Below are positions 57,504 through 64,000 of a stretch of DNA of 64,000 bases, piece by piece. A model generated the notes under the pieces. It had not been told where the DNA came from. It searched no databases and worked only from the letters and a program-made list of their open reading frames with translations. This DNA is from Pseudonocardia petroleophila (lineage in GTDB: Bacteria; Actinomycetota; Actinomycetes; Mycobacteriales; Pseudonocardiaceae). The stretch spans positions 1,495,501 through 1,559,500 of the forward strand of contig NZ_CP060131.1 of NCBI RefSeq assembly GCF_014235185.1, in the 5' to 3' direction. Positions within the stretch are counted from its first letter, which is position 1, and each line of letters opens with the position of its first letter. A program made the position numbers and the translations under genes.

Positions 57504-58410
57504 GGACGGCGACCAGGAGTTCGCGGCGGTCGGTGCGGGCCGGGGCGAGCAGCCGCGTCAGGCGCGTGACCAGCACCGCGGTGACGCCCGCGACCACCGC
57601 GGCGAGCAGGTCGAGGACCGCGTGCAGGACGACGCCGTCGGCCCGGGCCTGCACGCCGGTGCGCAGGCCCCACAGCAGCACCACCGCCGACAGCACGACG
57701 CCCGCGGCCCACAGCCCCCACCAGGCGAGCACCAGCCGCGACGGCCGCGGACGCTCGGCGGCGGGCCGGCCCAGTGCCGTGTGCTCAATCTCGGCGAACA
57801 CGGCGCCGGGCACGGCGAGGTTGACCCCCGGCACCAGCCACCCGACGACGATGTCGCGGGCCCGCCGCGAGGGCACCACCCCGGCGGCGTCGGCCGCGGC
57901 CGCGGTGGCCCGCACCGTCCAGAGCACGACGAGCGTGCCGACGATCAGGGTGAGGATCGGGGCGATGGTGCCCGCGGAGAGCACCAGTGCGTCGGACGCG
58001 GCGACGACCGGGGCGCTCAGCGCGTCGGACCGGCTCGCCAGCAGCAGCCCGTAGCGCCATCCCTCCGCACCCGCCGCGACCAGCGCGACGGCCACCGTCG
58101 CCCACAGCAGCGGCACGACCGTGCCGGCGAGCGAGCAGGCCGTGGTGAGCGGCCCGGGCGCGACCGGGCCGGACGCGCGGACCCAGGGCCGTGCCGGGTA
58201 CCCGCCGCGCTGCGGACGGGCCTGCGGCGGCCCGGAGTAGGGCCGGCGCGGCGCGGGCACCACGGCGGGGGTGTCGGGAGCGGGCGGCAGCGCCACCCAC
58301 TCCAGCGCGGCCAGGTACCGCCCGCAGTACGGGCAGAACGGACCGGCCCCCGGCTCCGACGTGCGGCGGCAGCGGGGGCAGGTCTGCGGTCCGGCCGCGG
58401 CGGGGGCCAC
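57496..58410 (-). CDS. Zinc-ribbon DUF4328 membrane protein
   Basis: 304 residues: an N-terminal zinc ribbon (Cys11-Cys14, Cys26-Cys29: CPRC and CPYC), a Pro/Arg-rich linker, then about six helices. The membrane part (RARDIVVGWLVPGVNLAVPG and LVLAWWGLWAAGVVLS) matches DUF4328, whose hallmark is the PGxNL loop followed by WWxxW. Function unknown. It follows the rhodanese gene by 6 bp on the same strand. Confidence 0.8.
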   Translation of the reverse strand: MAPAAAGPQTCPRCRRTSEPGAGPFCPYCGRYLAALEWVALPPAPDTPAVVPAPRRPYSGPPQARPQRGGYPARPWVRASGPVAPGPLTTACSLAGTVVPLLWATVAVALVAAGAEGWRYGLLLASRSDALSAPVVAASDALVLSAGTIAPILTLIVGTLVVLWTVRATAAAADAAGVVPSRRARDIVVGWLVPGVNLAVPGAVFAEIEHTALGRPAAERPRPSRLVLAWWGLWAAGVVLSAVVLLWGLRTGVQARADGVVLHAVLDLLAAVVAGVTAVLVTRLTRLLAPARTDRRELLVAVRP

Positions 58411-58416
58411 GGGGAG

Positions 58417-58740
58417 CTAGACGATCGCCGGGGCGGCGCCGCCCTCGGCGACGACCGGGCGGCCCTGCGCGGCCCAGCCCTGCATCCCGCCCTCGACGTT
58501 GACGGCGGGGTGGCCCTGCGCCACCAGGTACTGCACGACCTGCGCCGACCGGCCGCCGGAGCGGCAGACGACGTAGAGCGGGTCGTCGGCGGGGACCTCG
58601 CCCAGGCGGGCGGTGAGCTCGGACATCGGCAGGTGCCGCGCACCGGGCGCGTGCCCGGCGTCCCACTCGTTCGCCTCGCGGACGTCGAGCATCGCGGCCT
58701 CGGCGGGCACCTGCGCCACCGGCACGGAAGGAACGGTCAT
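58417..58740 (-). CDS. Single-domain rhodanese
   Basis: 107 residues with AAMLDVREANEWDAGHAPGA and the active-site loop YVVCRSGGRS (Cys59), then GGMQGWAAQGRPV. Likely a thiosulfate:cyanide or other sulfurtransferase or a sulfur carrier. ATG 58740 is the family-typical start (MTVPSVPV). It is co-directional with the DUF4328 gene; the two are probably co-transcribed. Confidence 0.9.
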   Translation of the reverse strand: MTVPSVPVAQVPAEAAMLDVREANEWDAGHAPGARHLPMSELTARLGEVPADDPLYVVCRSGGRSAQVVQYLVAQGHPAVNVEGGMQGWAAQGRPVVAEGGAAPAIV

Positions 58741-58766
58741 GCGCCGGATCCTCCCACGCACACCGG

Positions 58767-58800
58767 TCAGGGCCCGGTGAGGCTCAGGGCCCGGTGGGGC
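58767..58800. repeat. 17-bp tandem duplication downstream of a symporter gene
   Basis: Two adjacent copies of tcagggcccggtgaggc (one mismatch) sit between the rhodanese and symporter genes. Each contains TCA, the complement of a TGA, and a third TCA is the real symporter stop at 58801-58803. Confidence 0.75.
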
Positions 58801-60414
58801 TCAGCGCCTGGTCGCCTTCTCCGACCCGGCGCCGGTGAGGGAGCGGACCTCCATCTCGGCGTACTTGGCGTGGTCGAAGTCGCGCGACCCGCCGACGTAG
58901 GTGCCGATGATCCCGAGCAGGAACGACAGCGGGATCGACACGATGCCCGGGTTCTCCAGCGGGAAGAACGCGAACCCGCCGTTGGGGAGGATCACGCTGC
59001 GCGGGCCGGACACCACCGGCGAGAAGACGATCAGCAGCACGCAGCTGGCGAGGCCGCCGTAGATGCTGAACAGCGCGCCCATCGTGTTGAACCGCTTCCA
59101 GAACAGCGAGTACAGGATCGTCGGCAGGTTCGCCGAGGCCGCGACGGCGAACGCCAGCGCCACCAGGAACGCGATGTTGATGCCGTTGACCAGGATCCCG
59201 CCGACGATCGCGACGGCGCCGACGACCAGCGCCGTCATCCGGGCGACGCGCACCTCGGCGTCCGGCGACGCCTCCCCGTGCTTGACGACGTTGGCGTAGA
59301 CGTCGTGCGCGAACGACGCCGACGCCGTGATCGTCAGGCCCGCGACGACCGCGAGGATCGTCGCGAAGGCGACCGCGGAGATGATGCCGAGCAGGATCTC
59401 CCCGCCGAGCTGGTAGGCCAGCAGCGGCGCGGCGGAGTTCTGCCCGCCGGGCGCGGCCGCGATGGCCTCCGGCCCCACGAGCGCCGCGGCGCCGTAGCCG
59501 AGGACCAGCGTGAACAGGTAGAACACGCCGATCAGCCAGATCGCCCAGACCACCGAGCGGCGGGCCTCCACGGCCGTGGGCACGGTGTAGAAGCGCATGA
59601 GGATGTGCGGCAGCCCCGCGGTGCCGAGCACGAGCGCGAGGCCGAGGGAGATGAAGTCGACCGGGTTCGTGTACTGCAGGCCGGGCGTCAGCAGGGCCTC
59701 ACCGCGCTCGGGGCTGTTGGCGACGGCCCGGCCGAGCAGCTCGGAGAGGTTGAACCCGACGATGCCGAGCACCCACGTCGTCATCACCGCGGCGCCGACG
59801 ATCAGCAGCCCGGCCTTGATGATCTGCACGTAGGTGGTGCCCTTCATGCCGCCCACCAGCACGTAGACGATCATGAGGATGCCGACGACCGCGATCACGA
59901 CGCTCTGCCCGACCCGGTCGGTGTTCGGGATCTGCAGCAGCAGCGCGATCAGGCCGCCCGCGCCCGCCATCTGCGCGAGCAGGTAGAAGAACGACACCAC
60001 CAGGGTCGAGGTCGCGGCGGCGGCGCGGACCGGGCGCTGCCGCATCCGGAACGCCAGCACGTCGCCCATCGTGAACTTGCCGGTGTTGCGCAGCAGCTCC
60101 GCCACGAGCAGCAGCGCGACGAGCCACGCCACGAGGAAGCCGATGGAGTACAGGAAGCCGTCGTAGCCGTTGAGCGCGATGGCGCCGGCGATGCCGAGGA
60201 ACGACGCGGCGGAGAGGTAGTCCCCCGCGATCGCGACGCCGTTCTGCGGCCCGGTGAACGAGCGGCCGGCGGCGTAGTAGTCCGACGCCGACCGGTTGGT
60301 GCGGCTGGCGCGGTACACGAAGTACAGCGTGACCAGCACGAACGCGGCGAAGATGCCGACGTTGAGCCCGACGTTGCCGACCTGTGTGGGGCCGGCCGCC
60401 TGGGTCGGGACCAT
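58801..60414 (-). CDS. Sodium:solute symporter, cation-acetate symporter type, with DUF485 partner
   Basis: 537 residues, about 13 helices. It is a close paralogue of the protein at 54507-56192, sharing FTGPQNGVAIAGDYLSAASF, GGMKGTTYVQIIKA, LPHILMRFYTVPT and the tail AEMEVRSLTGAG. Likely acetate/pyruvate/propionate uptake. The ATG overlaps the stop of the DUF485 gene (TGATG), the arrangement of E. coli yjcH-actP. Confidence 0.9.
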   Translation of the reverse strand: MVPTQAAGPTQVGNVGLNVGIFAAFVLVTLYFVYRASRTNRSASDYYAAGRSFTGPQNGVAIAGDYLSAASFLGIAGAIALNGYDGFLYSIGFLVAWLVALLLVAELLRNTGKFTMGDVLAFRMRQRPVRAAAATSTLVVSFFYLLAQMAGAGGLIALLLQIPNTDRVGQSVVIAVVGILMIVYVLVGGMKGTTYVQIIKAGLLIVGAAVMTTWVLGIVGFNLSELLGRAVANSPERGEALLTPGLQYTNPVDFISLGLALVLGTAGLPHILMRFYTVPTAVEARRSVVWAIWLIGVFYLFTLVLGYGAAALVGPEAIAAAPGGQNSAAPLLAYQLGGEILLGIISAVAFATILAVVAGLTITASASFAHDVYANVVKHGEASPDAEVRVARMTALVVGAVAIVGGILVNGINIAFLVALAFAVAASANLPTILYSLFWKRFNTMGALFSIYGGLASCVLLIVFSPVVSGPRSVILPNGGFAFFPLENPGIVSIPLSFLLGIIGTYVGGSRDFDHAKYAEMEVRSLTGAGSEKATRR

Positions 60415-60746
60415 CAACCCCTCCCCTCGACGCGTTGGCGGATGCGCTCGGCGGCCGGGTCGAGGTGCTTGTTGGCGTACCGCACGTAGGCCGTGGTGAT
60501 CGCGAACGTGGTGACGAACTGCAGCAGCCCGATGACCAGGCCCATGTTGATGTTGCCGAGCACCTTGATCGCCATGAAGTCGCGCGCGTAGGACGCGAGC
60601 AGCACGTAGGCGAGGTACCAGACCAGGAACGCCGCACTCATCGGGAACACGAACCGCCGCAGCCGCGACCGCAGTGCCGCGAACTCGTCGCTGTCCTGGA
60701 CCTCTTCGTAGACGGTCCTCGTCGATCGATCGCCGACCATGCTCAC
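60414..60746 (-). CDS. DUF485 small membrane protein (YjcH-like)
   Basis: 110 residues with two helices (about 36-55 and 67-89) and the family pattern FVFPMSAAFLVWYLAYVLLASYARDFM. DUF485 proteins are encoded directly before ActP-type symporters and are assumed to be accessory subunits. GTG 60746 was chosen for the GGGAGG site 6 nt upstream; an ATG two codons later is less well spaced. The 116-bp gap upstream presumably holds the promoter of the pair. Confidence 0.85.
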   Translation of the reverse strand: MSMVGDRSTRTVYEEVQDSDEFAALRSRLRRFVFPMSAAFLVWYLAYVLLASYARDFMAIKVLGNINMGLVIGLLQFVTTFAITTAYVRYANKHLDPAAERIRQRVEGRG

Positions 60747-60862
60747 GGCGGGCCTCCCTCGTCCTGGCTCCGCCCGTGCGGGGCCCACTACCCAGTCGAA
60801 CGAGGGAGCCATCCACACGGGAACGCCGGAATACTCCAACGGGTACACAGAGCGGGCAAGAC

Positions 60863-62620
60863 CTAACGCACTGTGCGGTTGTCCTCGTCCGCCAGGCGGT
60901 CGCGGGTGAGGCCGAGACGCTCCGGGGCGTGCAGCCGCAGCAGGATCTGGTCGACGTCGGTCGGCCGGCGGTCGCGCGTGAGCAGGCTGACCACCACCAT
61001 CGTCGCGAACGCCGCGGGCACGCTGACGATCGCCGGGCGGTAGAGCAGCACGCCGAACACGCCCGGGCCGCCGAGACCCGCGAGGCTGACGGCCACCGCC
61101 CCCGCCGAGAGCACGCCGCCCACCAGCAGCCCGGCCACCGCCCCGCGGTCGGTCAGCCCCCGCCACCAGATGCCGAGGACGAGCAGCGGGCAGAACGTCG
61201 AGGCGGCCACGGCGAACACGAGCACGACGGCCTCGGAGAAGTCGAGGCGCTGCACCCCCAGCGCGAGCGCGAGCGGCACGGCCCCGGCGAGCACGGCCGC
61301 GAACCGGAAGTCGCGCACGCGCCTGCGGTGGAACACGTCCGTGGACAGCACCCCGGCGACGCTGACGATCAGCCCCGACGACGTCGACAGGAACGCGGCC
61401 CACGCCCCCGCCGCGACCAGCGCCCCGATCGCGATCCCGGCCCAGCCGGTGCCCAGCACCGCGGTGGGCAGCAGCAGCACCGCGGCGTCGGTCTCGCCGC
61501 TGACCAGCAGCTGCGGCGTGTAGAGCCGCGAGAGCGCACCGAGCACCGTGACCGTGATGTAGAAGCCGCCGAGCAGCGCGAGCACCGCGACGGCGCTGCG
61601 GCGGGCCGTGCGCCCGTCGGGGTTGGTGTAGAAGCGCACGAGCACGTGCGGCAGGCCCATCGTGCCCAGGAACGTGGCGATGATCAGCGAGTAGATCGCC
61701 AGCAGGCCGTTCTGCCTGCCCTCGGGGAACGGGGTGATCCACTCGGCGTCGTCGGCCGGGGTGCCCGCGACGACGGGGACCGTCGCCCCCGCGGCGAACC
61801 CGAGCTGCGCCCCCTCGTCCGCCGCGTGCAGGCCCGGCTCCCAGCGCAGGCCCGCGTCGCGGACGTCGATGCCGTCGATCCGGCCGGTGGCGACGAGCTC
61901 GGTGGGCACCCGCACGTCGAGCAGGACGTCGGTGCGGATGTCGACGGTGGTGGCGGAGGCGAACTGCGGCGGCGCCGGGCGGTCGAACTCCCGCGCGTCG
62001 CCGAGGAAGTAGACGACCGCGACGATCGCCGGCAGCGCGACCGCGGTGAGCTTGAGCCAGTACTGGAACGCCTGCACGAACGTGATCGACCGCATCCCGC
62101 CGAGCACGACGGTGGCGACGACGACGATCCCCGCCGCGAGCACCCCCACCCACGACGGCAGCACCCCGCCGGTGACGATCGTGACCGTCAGCCCGGCGCC
62201 CTGCAGCTGCGGCAGCACGTAGAGCCAGCCGATGAGCAGCACCAGGCCGGTGCAGACCCGGCGCAGCAGCGGGGACGCCAGCCGGGCCTCGGCGAAGTCG
62301 GGCACCGTGTACGCCCCGGACCGCCGCAGCGGTGCGGCCACGAACAGCACCAGCGCGAGGTAGCCCGCGGTGAACCCGATCGGGTACCAGAGCGCGTCGA
62401 CGCCGTCGCGCAGGATCAGCCCGGCGACGCCCAGGAACGACGCGGCCGAGAGGTACTCCCCCGAGATCGCCCCGGCGTTGGCCGTGGGGCCGACGGTGCG
62501 CGAGGCCACGAGGAAGTCCGAGGTGCTGCGCGCGACCCGCACGCCGAGCGCGCCGATCACCGCCGTGACGACGGCGACGAGCACCATCGCGCCCAGTGCG
62601 ACCAGTGCGGCCGTGCTCAC
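60863..62620 (-). CDS. Sodium:solute symporter with long periplasmic loop
   Basis: 585 residues. Core features: ANAGAISGEYLSAASFLGVAGL, VVLGGMRSITFVQAFQYWLKL, LGTMGLPHVLVRFYTNPDG and AAFLSTSSGLIVSVAG. A soluble insertion of about 75 residues (about 210-285, DVRVPTELVATGRIDGIDV) sits between helices. This marks a second symporter subfamily, shared with the gene at 62715. Its C-terminus (ERLGLTRDRLADEDN) is also shared. GTG start; the mRNA leader probably contains the inverted repeat at 62624. Solute unknown, perhaps a monocarboxylate. Confidence 0.85.
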   Translation of the reverse strand: MSTAALVALGAMVLVAVVTAVIGALGVRVARSTSDFLVASRTVGPTANAGAISGEYLSAASFLGVAGLILRDGVDALWYPIGFTAGYLALVLFVAAPLRRSGAYTVPDFAEARLASPLLRRVCTGLVLLIGWLYVLPQLQGAGLTVTIVTGGVLPSWVGVLAAGIVVVATVVLGGMRSITFVQAFQYWLKLTAVALPAIVAVVYFLGDAREFDRPAPPQFASATTVDIRTDVLLDVRVPTELVATGRIDGIDVRDAGLRWEPGLHAADEGAQLGFAAGATVPVVAGTPADDAEWITPFPEGRQNGLLAIYSLIIATFLGTMGLPHVLVRFYTNPDGRTARRSAVAVLALLGGFYITVTVLGALSRLYTPQLLVSGETDAAVLLLPTAVLGTGWAGIAIGALVAAGAWAAFLSTSSGLIVSVAGVLSTDVFHRRRVRDFRFAAVLAGAVPLALALGVQRLDFSEAVVLVFAVAASTFCPLLVLGIWWRGLTDRGAVAGLLVGGVLSAGAVAVSLAGLGGPGVFGVLLYRPAIVSVPAAFATMVVVSLLTRDRRPTDVDQILLRLHAPERLGLTRDRLADEDNRTVR

Positions 62621-62623
62621 TCC

Positions 62624-62641
62624 GTCACCCGGACAGGTGAC
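62624..62641 (-). promoter_or_regulatory. Inverted repeat before the symporter start
   Basis: GTCACC, 6 nt, GGTGAC, 3 bp upstream of the GTG at 62620. It could form a hairpin in the leader or bind a regulator. CATAGT about 25 bp further upstream is a possible -10 box. Confidence 0.35.
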
Positions 62642-62695
62642 GCGGCGGATGACATGCCGTCACTATGGCAAGTGGACCCACGTTCGGTCACCACC

Positions 62696-62714
62696 CGCCC
62701 CCCGGACGGGGGCG
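62696..62714 (-). terminator. Hairpin directly after the last symporter gene
   Basis: CGCCCCC, loop CGGAC, GGGGGCG, immediately downstream of the TGA at 62715-62717 in the direction of transcription. Confidence 0.55.
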
Positions 62715-64000
62715 TCACGCCGGGTCGGGGTCGTCGTCGAGCCGGTCGTGGCTCAGGCCGAGCCGCTCGGGGGCGTGCAGGCGCAGCAGCGCGCGGTCGA
62801 CGTCGGCCGGCACCTCGTCGCGGGTGAGGCGGCTGACGAGCACCATCGTCAGGAACGCGGCGGGCACGGTGACCGCGGCCGGGCGGTTGAGCAGCACCCC
62901 GACCCAGCCGGGGGGCAGGACCGCGAACATGCTCACGGCGGTGCCCGCCCCGGACAGCCCGCCGCCGACCAGCACCCCGGCGACGGCTCCGCGCGCGGTG
63001 AGCCCGCGCCACCAGATGCCGAGCACCAGCAGCGGGCAGAACGTCGAGGCGGCCACGGCGAACACCAGCGGCACGGTGAGCGAGAAGTCCAGCCGCGTGA
63101 CCGACAGCGCGAGCGCCAGCGGCACGACCGTCGACAGCACCGCGGCCAGCCGGAAGTCGCGCCAGCGCCCGGTGAGCACGTCGGTGAACAGCACGCCGGC
63201 CAGGCTCACCACGAGCCCGGACGACGTCGACAGGAACGCGGCGGCCGCCCCCGCGGCGACGAGCGCGCCGAGCAGCCAGCCGAGCAGGCCCGGCCCGAGC
63301 GCCGCCACCGGGACGAGCAGCACCGCGGCGTCGGTCTGCCCGCTGACCAGCAGCTGCGGCGTGTAGAGCCGCGACAGCGCGCCGACGAGCGTGACCAGCA
63401 CGTAGAAGCCGCCGATCATCGCCAGCACGATCACGGTGGTGCGGCGGGCCGCCCGGCCGTCGGGGTTGGTGTAGAAGCGCACGAGCACGTGCGGCAGGCC
63501 CATCGTGCCGAGGAAACCGGCGATGAGGATCGAGTAGATCTCCAGCAGCTGGTCGGGCCGGTCGCCCGACATCGGTTCGAGCCACTCCCGGTCGGTGGCC
63601 GGCGTGCCCAGCACCGTCGGCACCGGGGCGTCGGCGGGGAAGACCAGCCTGCTCCCCGCGAGCACCTCGTGCGGGCCGGGACCCCAGTCCAGCGGGCCGT
63701 CGACCGTCGCGCCGTCGACCTGGCCCGCGGCACCGACCCGGACCGGGTCGACGACCTGCAGCACGACGTCGGTCCGGATCGCGACGGTCGTCTCCGCCGG
63801 GAAGGTGGGCGCGGACGGGCGGTCGAAGGTGTGGGTGTCGTCGAGGAAGATGCCGAGCACCACGACGGCGGGGACCAGCAGCGCGGTGAGCTTGAGCCAG
63901 TACTGGAACGCCTGCACGAACGTGATCGACCGCATCCCGCCGCCCACGACCGTCGCGAGCACCACCACCCCCGCGGCGGCGACGCCGGTCCAGGAGGGCA
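62715..64000 (-). CDS. Sodium:solute symporter, N-terminus outside window
   Basis: 428 residues are visible; the first about 150 lie beyond the window. It is a close paralogue of the neighbour at 60863-62620: PSWTGVAAAGVVVLATVVGG, FVQAFQYWLKLTALL, a similar soluble insertion (DPVRVGAAGQVDGATVDG), LGTMGLPHVLVRFYTNPDG and the shared tail PERLGLSHDRLDDDP. The two probably arose by tandem duplication. Solute unknown. Confidence 0.85.
   Translation of the reverse strand, partial: PSWTGVAAAGVVVLATVVGGGMRSITFVQAFQYWLKLTALLVPAVVVLGIFLDDTHTFDRPSAPTFPAETTVAIRTDVVLQVVDPVRVGAAGQVDGATVDGPLDWGPGPHEVLAGSRLVFPADAPVPTVLGTPATDREWLEPMSGDRPDQLLEIYSILIAGFLGTMGLPHVLVRFYTNPDGRAARRTTVIVLAMIGGFYVLVTLVGALSRLYTPQLLVSGQTDAAVLLVPVAALGPGLLGWLLGALVAAGAAAAFLSTSSGLVVSLAGVLFTDVLTGRWRDFRLAAVLSTVVPLALALSVTRLDFSLTVPLVFAVAASTFCPLLVLGIWWRGLTARGAVAGVLVGGGLSGAGTAVSMFAVLPPGWVGVLLNRPAAVTVPAAFLTMVLVSRLTRDEVPADVDRALLRLHAPERLGLSHDRLDDDPDPA

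Overview
The window is very high-G+C actinobacterial DNA. It carries most of the genes that build mycobacterial-type arabinogalactan: a galactan exporter, GlfT1, GlfT2, Glf, DprE1/DprE2, UbiA, AftB and Emb. It also carries a bacterial proteasome activator and an IdeR-type iron box. Gene order echoes several Mycobacterium tuberculosis blocks (Rv3778c-Rv3783, Rv3789-Rv3791, Rv3805c-Rv3809c, Rv3835-Rv3841), but the blocks are rearranged and interrupted. A Pseudonocardia-like member of the Pseudonocardiales is my inference; no rRNA or other marker is present to prove it. Many genes begin with GTG, and at least thirteen have a TANNNT hexamer 6-7 nt before the start codon, the pattern of leaderless transcripts.

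Layout. 0-3.8 kb: class-V aminotransferase (cut by the window edge), proteasome activator Bpa, and the galactan export operon wzm-wzt-glfT1. 3.9-10.5 kb: an exopolysaccharide locus with a hyaluronan-synthase-like processive GT2, a membrane-anchored beta-helix protein, a beta-helix lipoprotein, a UDP-glucose dehydrogenase-type enzyme and a secreted beta-helix protein. 10.5-14.5 kb: a GtrA protein and a four-gene betaine/choline-type ABC transporter. 14.6-29.7 kb: DUF1707 protein, dprE1-dprE2, an acyltransferase, a nitroreductase, aftB, a single emb, two convergent GlfT2-type galactofuranosyltransferases and glf. 29.7-37.4 kb: an island of visibly lower G+C and different codon use, holding a GT-C-like membrane protein, flippase, two methyltransferases, a GT4, DUF2304 and a polyprenyl-phosphate GT2. 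37.5-40.9 kb: ubiA, PAP2 phosphatase, a HAD hydrolase and a MerR/sliding-clamp fusion. 40.9-43.7 kb: a degenerate Phd-PIN toxin-antitoxin remnant and a DUF350/glutathionylspermidine-synthase-like/YgiB-like module. 43.9-52.0 kb: septum-formation protein, zincin, histidine phosphatase, pheA, a conserved unknown, an iron-regulated DUF2470 protein, small membrane proteins, a CPBP protease, an SDR and ferritin. 52.0-64.0 kb: two SDRs, a SEC-C protein, a P450, a DUF4328 protein, a rhodanese and four sodium:solute symporters (the last cut by the window edge).

How the parts fit. DprE1/DprE2 and UbiA/PAP2 make decaprenyl-phosphoryl-arabinose, Glf makes UDP-galactofuranose, GlfT1/GlfT2 build the galactan, Wzm-Wzt exports it, and Emb and AftB add arabinan outside the membrane. 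AftA is not in its usual place. The HAS-like locus and the low-G+C island look like two further surface-glycan systems embedded in this neighbourhood. No rRNA, tRNA, CRISPR array or insertion sequence was recognised, and no stretch over 300 bases lacks a gene.
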